From an uncultured Candidatus Actinomarina sp. (GTDB lineage: Bacteria > Actinomycetota > Acidimicrobiia > Actinomarinales > Actinomarinaceae): a stretch of DNA of 64,000 bases. The translations under genes and the position numbers were made by a program. Positions within the stretch are counted from its first letter, which is position 1. Each line of letters begins with the position of its first letter. Under the pieces are notes generated by a model. It did no database searches. It was given only the letters and a program-made list of their open reading frames with translations, and was not told where the DNA came from. This document shows, in pieces, positions 54,947 through 64,000 of this stretch. Where the stretch lies: positions 57,220-121,219 of the forward strand of contig CACNQV010000002.1 in assembly GCA_902622665.1 (NCBI GenBank), read 5' to 3'.

Positions 54947-55816
54947 ATGGCAAGTGCTGAATTACGAATCATAAATCGAAGAATTAAGAGTGTTAAATCC
55001 ACTAAAAAAATAACACGTGCAATGGAACTTATTGCATCTTCAAGAATTGTAAAAGCACAACAGAGACTTACATCTTCTAACAACTACACAAACTTACTTG
55101 CTCAAATTGTTGAAGAACTCACTGGAAGTGGAGAAATGCCAACTTCTCCAAAAATTGAAGGAACAAAAAAGATAACTCTTGTTGTTATTACTTCAGATCG
55201 TGGACTCGCAGGAGCTTATAACACAAATATTTTGAAGCTTGCTGAGATAAGAAAATCTGAGTATGAAAATTTGAATAACAAAGTTGAAATTGTAACTGTT
55301 GGTAAGAAAGCAAATGGATATTTTAAGTACAGAAATATTGAACCCAAACAAAATTATGAGGGAATAACTGATGAACCAAACTTTGAAAATGCATTAGAAA
55401 TTATGACGCCTTTAGTTCAAGAATTTTATGAAGGAAAAACTAATCAAATTGAGCTTGTTTATACGGAGTACCAGTCTGCAATGACGCAAACAGCACTTTA
55501 TAAGACTGTCCTCCCTTTTGAAGTTGAGCAGATTGCTAAAGAGATAGAATCAGTTGGTGGATATACTTTTGAACCTTCAGCAAGTCAAGTCTTAAGCAAT
55601 ATTATTCCGAAATACACAAATGCAACAATATTTTCTGCATTACTAAATGCATCAACATCTGAGCATGCGGCAAGAATGAGAGCTATGAAGGCTGCCACTG
55701 AGAATGCAGAAGAACTGATAAAGATTTTATCACGAAAAAGTAATCAGGCTAGACAGGCTGAAATTACTACTGAGATTTCAGAAATTGTAGGTGGAGCGGA
55801 AGCTCTAGCAGGATAA
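54947..55816 (+). CDS. atpG: F1Fo ATP synthase subunit gamma
   Basis: Central rotor shaft. The 289-aa protein has the N-terminal helix RIKSVKSTKKITRAMELIA, the SDRGLAGAYN loop and the C-terminal helix ARMRAMKAATENAEELI. Length is normal. It is 3 nt after atpA. Confidence 0.96.
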   Translation: MASAELRIINRRIKSVKSTKKITRAMELIASSRIVKAQQRLTSSNNYTNLLAQIVEELTGSGEMPTSPKIEGTKKITLVVITSDRGLAGAYNTNILKLAEIRKSEYENLNNKVEIVTVGKKANGYFKYRNIEPKQNYEGITDEPNFENALEIMTPLVQEFYEGKTNQIELVYTEYQSAMTQTALYKTVLPFEVEQIAKEIESVGGYTFEPSASQVLSNIIPKYTNATIFSALLNASTSEHAARMRAMKAATENAEELIKILSRKSNQARQAEITTEISEIVGGAEALAG

Positions 55817-55827
55817 GGAGAAAATAA

Positions 55828-57245
<1,418 letters not shown>

Positions 57246-57246
<1 letters not shown>

Positions 57247-57563
57247 TGTTTGTTGAGGTTGTTTGTCCAGAAGAAAATTGTTTCACAGGTGAAGCAACAA
57301 TGGTTATTTCAAGAACACCAAATGGAGAAATAGGAATACTTGAAGGTCATGAACCAACTGTGGCGACACTTCAACCTGGTGGTTTAACCATTGAACATGA
57401 CAATCAAAGAACGTCATTTGGTATATCTGGAGGTATTCTTCAAATAACCGGAGAAAAAGTTATTGTACTTGCAGAATTAATCGAAAAAGTGGACGGTGAC
57501 CATGAAAAAGCAATCGAGGTTGGACAAGGGTTAGCTAAACAAGCATTCACAACCGAAGAATAA
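57246..57563 (+). CDS. atpC: F1Fo ATP synthase subunit epsilon
   Basis: The 105-aa protein is the beta-sandwich domain with the NGEIGILEGHEPTVATLQPG stretch. It lacks most of the C-terminal two-helix domain that inhibits hydrolysis in many bacteria (usual length about 135). That short form suggests weak epsilon inhibition. It is followed with one-base overlap by the deacetylase gene. Confidence 0.92.
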
Positions 57564-58393
57564 TGTCAACAATCCTAGCTTTTCATGCACATCCTGATGA
57601 TGAAAGCGTCTCGACTGGTGTTACCTTAGCTAAATATGCAGACGAAGGTCACAGAGTTGTTGTTGTTACAGCAACTGATGGTTCAGCTGGTGAAATTCAT
57701 AACTATGAAAACCCAGAAGAGTTGTTTCCAAAATTGGCTGAAATGCGAAAAGATGAACTTGAAAAAAGTTTAGATGCTTTAGGTGTAAAAGAATATGAGT
57801 GGCTTGGATATAAAGACTCTGGAATGATGGGCACAGAGGAAAACAATGATCCTGATTGTTTTTGGAGACAAGATTATTTTGGACCTGTAGGCAAGCTTGT
57901 GACAGAAATAAGAAAATATAAACCTGATGTTTTAATAACTTATGATCCATTTGGGGGATATGGACATCCTGATCATATTCAGACACATAGAGTTGGAACA
58001 GCTGCGTTTTTTGCAGCTGGTGATGTCGACAAGTTTCCATTAAAAGATGGAGAAGAGGTATGGATTCCAGAAAGACTTTATTTTAATGCGTGGTCAAAAT
58101 CGAGAATCCAAGCAAGACGAACTCAAATGTATGAGGCTGGAATATTAACTGAAGACGAGTTTAACGCATTTAATCCTATCGGAAGTGATAATGAGGATAT
58201 TGATGTTGAAATAGATGGAACAAAGTATATTGAACATAAAATTAATTCCATGAAAGCTCATCGAAGTCAGTTTAAAGATGATTGGTGGGGTTTCAATATA
58301 CCAGTTGAATTTCAAAAAGATTTTTTAGGTTTTGAGAATTATATTTTAGCCTTCAATCGAGGTGAATGGTCCTCTCCATCTGAACTAATTTAG
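57563..58393 (+). CDS. PIG-L family deacetylase, MshB-like
   Basis: Zinc-dependent N-deacetylase, 276 aa. The zinc motif is HAHPDDESVSTG (H, D, D), with GGYGHPDHIQTHR supplying the third ligand. The stretch DSGMMGTEENNDPDCFW strongly resembles MshB, the deacetylase of mycothiol synthesis; Mca, which removes mycothiol conjugates, has a different sequence here. It overlaps atpC by one base, so it is read with the ATP synthase operon. Together with the mycoredoxin-like protein it suggests that mycothiol is the low-molecular thiol. Confidence 0.82.
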   Translation: MSTILAFHAHPDDESVSTGVTLAKYADEGHRVVVVTATDGSAGEIHNYENPEELFPKLAEMRKDELEKSLDALGVKEYEWLGYKDSGMMGTEENNDPDCFWRQDYFGPVGKLVTEIRKYKPDVLITYDPFGGYGHPDHIQTHRVGTAAFFAAGDVDKFPLKDGEEVWIPERLYFNAWSKSRIQARRTQMYEAGILTEDEFNAFNPIGSDNEDIDVEIDGTKYIEHKINSMKAHRSQFKDDWWGFNIPVEFQKDFLGFENYILAFNRGEWSSPSELI

Positions 58394-58401
58394 TTAACTC
58401 A

Positions 58402-58473
58402 GTTAAAGTTTTACTAGTAGAAGATGAAAAAAGTTTCGCAGATGAAATTATTTATTATATTATTTATATATAA
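58402..58473 (+). pseudogene. Remnant of a response regulator N-terminus
   Basis: The frame from 58402 reads VKVLLVEDEKSFADEI and then IYYIIYI before TAA at 58471-58473. The first part is the opening of a response-regulator receiver domain (the acidic pair of VEDE). The frame is bounded upstream by TGA at 58381 and has no ATG, GTG or TTG. The rest of the receiver and DNA-binding domain is gone. It may be the vestige of a PhoB/RegX3-type regulator that once preceded the phosphate genes downstream. Confidence 0.55.
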
Positions 58474-58485
58474 TTCATACGGAAT

Positions 58486-59622
58486 ATGAATTTAAAAGTC
58501 GTTAAAAACTTAAGCTTCGCATTATTTTTCTTATACTTCTTTCTTGTATCTATAAAACTTCTTGAAAAAGGTATCAAAACTCTTGGTGCAGAATATACCG
58601 ATCAACTTTTTGAATCTGTTTCAAATCCATTCGCAGGACTGCTCGTTGGAATATTATGTACCGTTTTAGTTCAATCCTCATCAGTTACAACATCTACAAT
58701 TGTCGGTTTAGTTGGTAGTGGTGTCCTCAGCCTAGAGTATGCAATACCTATGGTCATGGGTGCAAATATAGGAACAACTGTAACAAATACTCTTGTTTCT
58801 TTTGGCCATGTTAGAAGAGAAGGAGAATTTAAAAGAGCTTTTGCAGCATCTACAATGCACGATTTTTTTAATGTATTTGTTGTAATAATTTTGTTTCCAC
58901 TAGATCACATAACTGGGTTCATTACAAATATGGCCGAAAATGGTACAGAGTTTATAATTGCATCTGGTTTCACAGCTACCAAGCCAAATAGTCCTATTAA
59001 GGCAGCAATTAAATGGGGTTCTAACAATATCTTGGATGGATTATCGTCAATCCCATTCATTAACAATCTGAGTGAAAACTCTTATAGAGTTTATGCAGTC
59101 TTGTTGATAGTTATAGCTATTGGGTTAATCTTTCTTTGCTTGAAAAATGTAGTTTCAAATATGAGATCATTGATGATGAATCAAATTGAAATGGGCTTAG
59201 ATAGAGCACTTGCAAAAGGTGGTGGACTATTTGCAATTTTGATTGGTATTCTTATTACTTTCTCAGTTCAAAGTTCAAGTATTACAACATCTATACTTGT
59301 CCCAATTGTTGGTTCAGGCATTTTATCCATACAAAATGCATTTCCCATTACGCTTGGCGCAAATATTGGAACTACAATAACTGCAGTTCTAGCAAGCTTT
59401 GTTGTAGATAACACTGCTGGATTAACAATTGCATTGCATCATGTATTTTTTAACACAATAGGAGTCATGATTGTCTATCCAGTAAAAATTATCAGGAATT
59501 TACCGGTTAACTTGGCTGTGACCTTCAGTAATGTTGTGGCTAAAAGAAGATATATTGCAATTTTGTACGTATTAGTAACATTTTTGTTACTTCCATTACT
59601 GGGAGTAGTAATATCTAATTAA
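58486..59622 (+). CDS. Na+/phosphate cotransporter family protein (NptA-type)
   Basis: Integral membrane transporter, 378 aa, with two inverted repeats. Each has the QSSS signature: QSSSVTTSTIVGLVGSGVLS (about residues 63-82) and QSSSITTSILVPIVGSGILS (about 265-285), each followed by a GANIGTT motif. This is the Na/Pi II family, here probably importing phosphate with sodium. A PhoU protein is encoded 9 nt after it, which supports a phosphate role. No pst genes are in the window. Confidence 0.92.
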   Translation: MNLKVVKNLSFALFFLYFFLVSIKLLEKGIKTLGAEYTDQLFESVSNPFAGLLVGILCTVLVQSSSVTTSTIVGLVGSGVLSLEYAIPMVMGANIGTTVTNTLVSFGHVRREGEFKRAFAASTMHDFFNVFVVIILFPLDHITGFITNMAENGTEFIIASGFTATKPNSPIKAAIKWGSNNILDGLSSIPFINNLSENSYRVYAVLLIVIAIGLIFLCLKNVVSNMRSLMMNQIEMGLDRALAKGGGLFAILIGILITFSVQSSSITTSILVPIVGSGILSIQNAFPITLGANIGTTITAVLASFVVDNTAGLTIALHHVFFNTIGVMIVYPVKIIRNLPVNLAVTFSNVVAKRRYIAILYVLVTFLLLPLLGVVISN

Positions 59623-59631
59623 AGGAGAAAT

Positions 59632-60264
59632 ATGAGTAAGGAATCATTAGACAGTATTGATGCAAAATTAAGTGAGATGCTTACAGATAGCATGAGAATT
59701 TATGACCTTGCAATGAACTGTCTTCTTGGAGATACAAATCTAGATTCAGTTAGAGACGATCTATATTCAACAGATAAAAAAATTAATGAATTACATCGCG
59801 ATGTTAGAAGAGAAATGATTATTCATTCTGCAGTCAATTCAAGAAATCTTGATATTCCGCTTCTCCTCTCCTATATGACTATGTCAAAAGATATTGAGAG
59901 AATTGGTGATTATTGTAAAAATTTATTTGAAATTGCAGAAACTGGAAATACATTTACTCAAGGGGATGAGCTTGATGATTATATTGAGTTAAGAAATGAC
60001 ATTGGAAAACTTATTATATATTTACAGTCCTGTTTGAATCTCGAAGATGAGTCAAAAGTACAAGATTTAATAACGCTCGGATCATCTTTATCAACAAATC
60101 TTGATGATAAGATTACTGCACTACTTGAAAACAAAGAAAAGGTTCAATATCCTGTAGCGACCACACTCTTTTTCAGATATTTAAAAAGAATTGTTTCTCA
60201 TATTGTTAATGCTGCAACTGCATTGATTATGCCAACAGATAAGATAGATTATTTAGACGAGTAA
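59632..60264 (+). CDS. PhoU-domain protein
   Basis: The 210-aa helical protein has two PhoU-like three-helix units with ER/D-rich motifs (MTMSKDIERIGDYCKNLFEI and FFRYLKRIVSHIVNAATAL). PhoU proteins control phosphate uptake or signalling; with NptA-type transporters they often act as a partner. A ribosome site AAGGAG precedes it. The usual fusion of NptA with PhoU is split here into two genes. Confidence 0.9.
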   Translation: MSKESLDSIDAKLSEMLTDSMRIYDLAMNCLLGDTNLDSVRDDLYSTDKKINELHRDVRREMIIHSAVNSRNLDIPLLLSYMTMSKDIERIGDYCKNLFEIAETGNTFTQGDELDDYIELRNDIGKLIIYLQSCLNLEDESKVQDLITLGSSLSTNLDDKITALLENKEKVQYPVATTLFFRYLKRIVSHIVNAATALIMPTDKIDYLDE

Positions 60265-60272
60265 AAGTTTTT

Positions 60273-61292
60273 TTAGCCTACGTCCCAAGTACCCAAAGAG
60301 CGAATTAGTTTATCTATATCTCCTTCACCCTTTTTTTCTTTTGCATCTTCGATTTGTCCATGCACCTCTTCAGTAAAAGAATCTCGTTGGACTTTTCTAA
60401 AGATACCTAGAGGAGTTGGGCCATATGGGCCGTGTGAAAGCCTAGAAAGAGAAAAAGCAATTGATGGATTTTCTTCATATATATCATGCACATATATCTC
60501 TGACTCATCAACATCTTTAGTGTCAACAATTTCCGCCATGCCGTCTCTTATAACCACAGCTTTATGATCATCGGAACCAAAAACAGTTTTTTGACCATGA
60601 ACCAAGTTAATTCTATTTGCTACTTTTGTTTCTTTATTAGTCAACTGTTCAAATGCTTTGTCATTAAATACATTACAGTTCTGATAAATTTCGATAAAAG
60701 CAGAGCCTTTATGGTTTTTTGCTTCTTCTAAAATTCCTGCGGTAAGATCTCTATCCATATCAATAGATCTTGCAACAAATGTTGCCTCTGCTCCTAATGC
60801 AAGACTCATAGGGTTAAGCGGCATTTCAACAGAGCCAAAAGGAGAGGATTTAGTTTTCTTACCTTCTTCACTTGTAGGAGAGTACTGTCCTTTGGTTAAT
60901 CCATAAATCTGGTTATTAAACATGAGTATTTTTACATTAATATTTTTTCTTAATGCATGAATGAGGTGGTTTCCTCCAATTGACAAAGCATCTCCATCTC
61001 CAGATACAACCCAGACTGATAAATCAGGATTAGATACTGAAACCCCTGTAGCTACTGCTGGAGCTCTTCCATGAATTGTATGCATTCCATATGTATTCAT
61101 ATAATAAGGAAATCTTGCTGCACAACCAATACCAGATACAAATACAATTTTTTCTTTACTAATGCCCATTTCTGCCATGAAATTTTGAATTGAGGCAAGA
61201 ATCGTATAGTCTCCACAACCAGGACACCATTTTACTTCTTGGTCACTTTGCAAGTCTGTTCTTTTGTAAGAGGTTACTGGAATATTACTCAT
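60273..61292 (-). CDS. korB: 2-oxoglutarate:ferredoxin oxidoreductase subunit beta
   Basis: Thiamine-diphosphate subunit that decarboxylates 2-oxoglutarate (or another 2-oxoacid) with ferredoxin as electron acceptor. The 339-aa protein has the iron-sulfur Cys pair in WCPGCGDYTIL, the VSGIGCAARFPYYMNTYGMH stretch and the TPP motif GDGDALSIGGNHLIHALRKN with NNQIYGLTKGQ. It overlaps korA by 8 nt downstream. This enzyme replaces the classical 2-oxoglutarate dehydrogenase in many actinobacteria. Confidence 0.93.
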   Translation of the reverse strand: MSNIPVTSYKRTDLQSDQEVKWCPGCGDYTILASIQNFMAEMGISKEKIVFVSGIGCAARFPYYMNTYGMHTIHGRAPAVATGVSVSNPDLSVWVVSGDGDALSIGGNHLIHALRKNINVKILMFNNQIYGLTKGQYSPTSEEGKKTKSSPFGSVEMPLNPMSLALGAEATFVARSIDMDRDLTAGILEEAKNHKGSAFIEIYQNCNVFNDKAFEQLTNKETKVANRINLVHGQKTVFGSDDHKAVVIRDGMAEIVDTKDVDESEIYVHDIYEENPSIAFSLSRLSHGPYGPTPLGIFRKVQRDSFTEEVHGQIEDAKEKKGEGDIDKLIRSLGTWDVG

Positions 61293-64000
61293 CTAAAATG
61301 ACTTCCTCTTCAGATTTACTTGCTTCTTCATCCGCTTGGTTAGAATCTTGAGTTTCTTCAACTAATTTATTTTGTTCAGATACGGGTTCTTCAATTCTTT
61401 CAACAACTCTTTCGGTTACTCTCTCAGTAACTCTCTCAGTAACTCTCTCAGTAATTACTTCGTTTTCATTAGCCTGTACTTTAGTATCTAGCTCAACAGC
61501 TGGCTCTTCAGCATCTTTTTCAACATTCTCATTTGGCTTAAGAGTCTCCTTGTCAGCTTCAATCCACTCACTACCATTCCAAATCTTTACTTTTTCTTCA
61601 GATTCTTTTTTAAGCTCTTCCATATCAAGCTCTTCAAATGGAGTTTCTACAACTTCCTCTACTTCAGCTACTGGTTCTTCAACAACTTCCTCTACTTCAG
61701 CTACTGGTTCTTCAACAACTTCCTCTACTTCAGCTACTGGTTCTTCAACAACTTCCTCTACTTCAGCTACTGGTTCTTCAACAACTTCCTCTACTTCAGC
61801 TACTGGTTCTTCAACAACTTCCTCTACTTCAGCTACTGGTTCTTCAACAACTTCCTCTACTTCAGCTACTGGTTCTTCAACAACTTCCTCTACTTCAGCT
61901 ACTGGTTCTTCAACAACTTCCTCTACTTCAGCTACTGGTTCTTCAACAACTTCCTCTACTTCAGCTACTGGTTCTTCAACAGCTTTCTCTGCTTCGGCAG
62001 CTGGTTCGTCTTGATTCTTCATTTCCTCTAAAACTTGTTCAACTGGTAAATTTAATGCTTTTGCTCTAGCTTCGGCTGCTCTTAATATTAAATGTTCTGG
62101 TATTTCAGCAGCTTGTTCTTCTACAACTTCCTCTACTTCAGCAGCTGGTTCTTCTACAATTTCTTCTACAGGCTCTTCAATGACTGCCTCTACTGACTCT
62201 TCTATGTTTTCAGAATTTAATGATTGTATCAAATCCCCAATTTTTATTTCTAATTCATTCGCAGTAAATGGAACAGCATTTACCTTGTTAATTCCTATGG
62301 TGTCTACTAAAAACTTTGCACGTATTAATTTTGATAGCTGACCAGTATTTAATTCTGGAATAATTACATTTTTGAAGTTTTTAAGAATTTCACCAGTATT
62401 GTCTGGAAATGGATTTAGATGAACAAAATGAGTACTTGCAACTTTAATACCTTTTTTGTTAAGCCTATTTACAGCCTGTGTTATGGCACCATAAGTAGAA
62501 CCCCATCCTACAACAAGAGTGTCAGATTCTATATCTCCATATAATTCAAGATTATCTATATCGTTTGCAATATTATCTATTTTCCATGCTCTCATATCAG
62601 TCATGTATTGATGATTATCTGAATCATATGAGACATTTCCTGTTCCGTCTTCTTTTTCTAATCCACCAACTCTGTGTTCAAGTCCTGGTGTTCCTGGTAT
62701 GGCCCATGGTCTTGCAAACGTATTAACGTCTCTTAAAAATGGAAGAAAACCATCTTCAGTGTTGTAAGTGATTGTTTTGTTATTCGCAATTTCTTTAAGA
62801 TCATTAAAGTCCGGGAGTTTCCATGGTTCAGAACCCGTTGCAACGTAGTTGTCCGATAACAGTATTACAGGAGTCATGTATTTAAGTGCAATTCTTGTAG
62901 CTTCAAAAGCTGCATAAAAAGCATGCGAAGGAGATTTTGCAGCGACAACTGGCAGCGGTGCTTCTCCATGTCTTCCATACATCGCAAATAATAAATCTGA
63001 TTGTTCTGGCTTTGTCGGTAATCCAGTTGATGGACCACCTCTCTGAACATTAACTATTACAAGTGGAAGCTCTGCTGATAATGCCAAAGAAATAGTCTCA
63101 CTTTTTAATGCTAACCCAGGTCCACTTGTTCCTGTGACCGCAAGCTTACCAGTAAAAGAAGCGCCTACAGATGCAGCAGCAGCAGCTATTTCATCTTCAG
63201 CTTGAAAAGTGATTACATTAAAATTCTTATGTTTTGATAATTCATGAAGGATATCCGAAGCAGGTGTTATTGGATAGCTTCCATAAAACAAATCCAAGTT
63301 TGCTTTTCTTGCTCCAGCAATGAGGCCCCAACTTAAACCAATATTTCCATTAATGTTTGTGTACTCTCCAGAAGGTAAAGAAGCTTTCTCAACTGTGTAA
63401 GTATGATGGAAAGCCTCAGTAGTTATTCCAAAATTGTATCCTGTTTTAAGTGCTTTTATATTTGCTTTTGCTATTTCAGGTAATTTAGCAAATTTTGCAT
63501 TTATCCAGTTCTCGGTGTCTTCTAATGGCCTATTAAATGTCCAAGAAATTAAACCAAGAGCTATCATATTTTTTGATCTTAAAACGGCTCTTCCAGGAAG
63601 ATCGAATTCAGCGAGGGCTTCTTTGGTCATTTTTTCCATAGGAACTTGAAATATTCTATAACTTTCTAACTCTCCAGATTCTCTTGGGTCAATTTTGTAT
63701 CCAGCTTTAGTAATATTCTTTTCATCAAATGCATCTTCATTTAAAATAAGCATTCCGTTTGGAGTAAGATCATGTAAGTGAGCTTTTAATGCAGCTGGAT
63801 TCATAGCTACAAGAACATCAGGGTTATCACCTGGAGTTAAAATATCAAAATCAGCAATCTGAACTTGGAAAGAAGATACACCCGCTATTGTTCCCTGAGG
63901 TGCCCTGATTTCAGCTGGAAAAGCAGGTAAAGTAGCTAGGTCATTTCCGAATACAGCAGAAGTATCAGTAAATCTTGTTCCCACTAGTTGCATTCCGTCA
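61285..64000 (-). CDS. korA: 2-oxoglutarate:ferredoxin oxidoreductase subunit alpha with repetitive acidic tail (5' partial)
   Basis: The fused gamma-alpha subunit runs off the window at 64000. The codons before ATG 63993 read D-G, matching the family SGDGMQL, so the ATG is internal. Residues about 1-190 form the gamma domain (FPAEIRAPQGTIAGVSSFQV). Residues about 225-600 form the alpha domain (GSYPITPASDILHELSK, QAEDEIAAAAASVGASF, GPGLALKSETISLA). After about residue 605, where KorA normally ends, comes a tail of about 300 acidic residues: an 11-residue unit repeated ten times (EEPVAEVEEVV), a stretch IPEHLILRAAEARAKALNLP, a KIWNGSEWIEA segment and a VTER repeat. The tail has no known function. 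Confidence 0.9.
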   Translation of the reverse strand, partial: DGMQLVGTRFTDTSAVFGNDLATLPAFPAEIRAPQGTIAGVSSFQVQIADFDILTPGDNPDVLVAMNPAALKAHLHDLTPNGMLILNEDAFDEKNITKAGYKIDPRESGELESYRIFQVPMEKMTKEALAEFDLPGRAVLRSKNMIALGLISWTFNRPLEDTENWINAKFAKLPEIAKANIKALKTGYNFGITTEAFHHTYTVEKASLPSGEYTNINGNIGLSWGLIAGARKANLDLFYGSYPITPASDILHELSKHKNFNVITFQAEDEIAAAAASVGASFTGKLAVTGTSGPGLALKSETISLALSAELPLVIVNVQRGGPSTGLPTKPEQSDLLFAMYGRHGEAPLPVVAAKSPSHAFYAAFEATRIALKYMTPVILLSDNYVATGSEPWKLPDFNDLKEIANNKTITYNTEDGFLPFLRDVNTFARPWAIPGTPGLEHRVGGLEKEDGTGNVSYDSDNHQYMTDMRAWKIDNIANDIDNLELYGDIESDTLVVGWGSTYGAITQAVNRLNKKGIKVASTHFVHLNPFPDNTGEILKNFKNVIIPELNTGQLSKLIRAKFLVDTIGINKVNAVPFTANELEIKIGDLIQSLNSENIEESVEAVIEEPVEEIVEEPAAEVEEVVEEQAAEIPEHLILRAAEARAKALNLPVEQVLEEMKNQDEPAAEAEKAVEEPVAEVEEVVEEPVAEVEEVVEEPVAEVEEVVEEPVAEVEEVVEEPVAEVEEVVEEPVAEVEEVVEEPVAEVEEVVEEPVAEVEEVVEEPVAEVEEVVEEPVAEVEEVVETPFEELDMEELKKESEEKVKIWNGSEWIEADKETLKPNENVEKDAEEPAVELDTKVQANENEVITERVTERVTERVTERVVERIEEPVSEQNKLVEETQDSNQADEEASKSEEEVILDE
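61415..61450 (-). repeat. 12-bp tandem repeat coding for VTER
   Basis: Three copies in a row (61415, 61427, 61439; unit GTAACTCTCTCA on the plus strand, first copy GTTACT...) code for VTER on the minus strand, flanked by degenerate units. It is the second repeat array in the korA tail. Confidence 0.85.
61667..61996 (-). repeat. 33-bp tandem array in the korA tail, ten copies
   Basis: The unit beginning GCTACTGGTTCTTCAACAAC recurs every 33 nt from 61667 to 61964, with nearly no changes among copies; an eleventh, degenerate copy follows. On the minus strand it codes for the 11-residue acidic unit VEEPVAEVEEV. Near identity at the DNA level means recent expansion or gene-conversion-like homogenisation. 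Copy number may differ between strains. Confidence 0.93.

Noticed and set aside
61667..61996. Regular repeats as a possible CRISPR array
   Set aside because: Copies are head to tail with no unique spacers, and the array is in frame with a coding region. There are no cas genes nearby.
61550..62069. Two long plus-strand frames (Ser/Thr-rich and Leu/Gln-rich) over the korA repeat
   Set aside because: They are antisense readings of the 33-bp tandem array. Any repeat with a unit divisible by three gives open frames on both strands, and korA is supported by motifs on the minus strand.

Overview
This 64-kb window looks like chromosome of a streamlined, AT-rich marine actinobacterium, probably an acidimicrobial lineage such as the Actinomarinales. 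That placement is inferred from gene content, not from a database search. The actinobacterial signs are a WhiB regulator, a glutaredoxin of mycoredoxin type beside thioredoxin, an MshB-like deacetylase, a DUF3152 protein, the order prfB-ftsE-ftsX-M23 peptidase-smpB, korAB, and a sortase. Signs of streamlining are low GC by eye, many 4-16 nt gene overlaps, no insertion sequences or phage genes, and no gene-free stretch above 300 nt.

Layout. 1-4397: release factor 2 (entered at its programmed +1 frameshift site), FtsEX, a FtsEX-partner M23 hydrolase and SmpB. 4384-11153: gamma-glutamyltransferase, thiol-redox genes, a dehydrogenase, a DUF3152 protein, an AhpD-like gene with an in-frame TGA that is best read as a selenoprotein, a PPOX protein and tmRNA. 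11154-27259: housekeeping metabolism and rRNA or cell-wall genes (lhgO, an ABC exporter, mscL, rsmI, tatD, rsmA, ispE, tRNA-Gln, glmU, prs, whiB, hom, thrC). 27304-43370: a surface island with a TetR regulator, a 3742-residue sortase-anchored repeat protein, a multidomain sortase, a polytopic membrane protein and a secreted HExxH protein. 43478-58393: a transporter, rho, rpmE, prfA-prmC-tsaC-glyA, the complete F1Fo ATP synthase operon and an MshB-like deacetylase. 58402-60264: the remnant of a response regulator followed by a Na/Pi cotransporter and a PhoU protein. 60273-64000: korB and korA, the latter with a long repetitive acidic tail.

The window is rich in translation termination and rescue functions: RF1, RF2, the PrmC methyltransferase for both, SmpB, tmRNA and Rho. 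UGA appears in three roles here: ordinary stop, probable RF2 autoregulatory frameshift signal, and probable selenocysteine codon.

The most unusual items are (i) the CxxU AhpD-like gene with a GGUC-loop hairpin, (ii) a RecA C-terminal-domain-like module inside the sortase protein, (iii) the giant protein of about 29 modules with a perfect inverted repeat touching its start codon, (iv) a perfect CRP-type site in front of whiB, (v) the repeat tail on KorA, and (vi) a start codon directly adjoining the tmRNA CCA.
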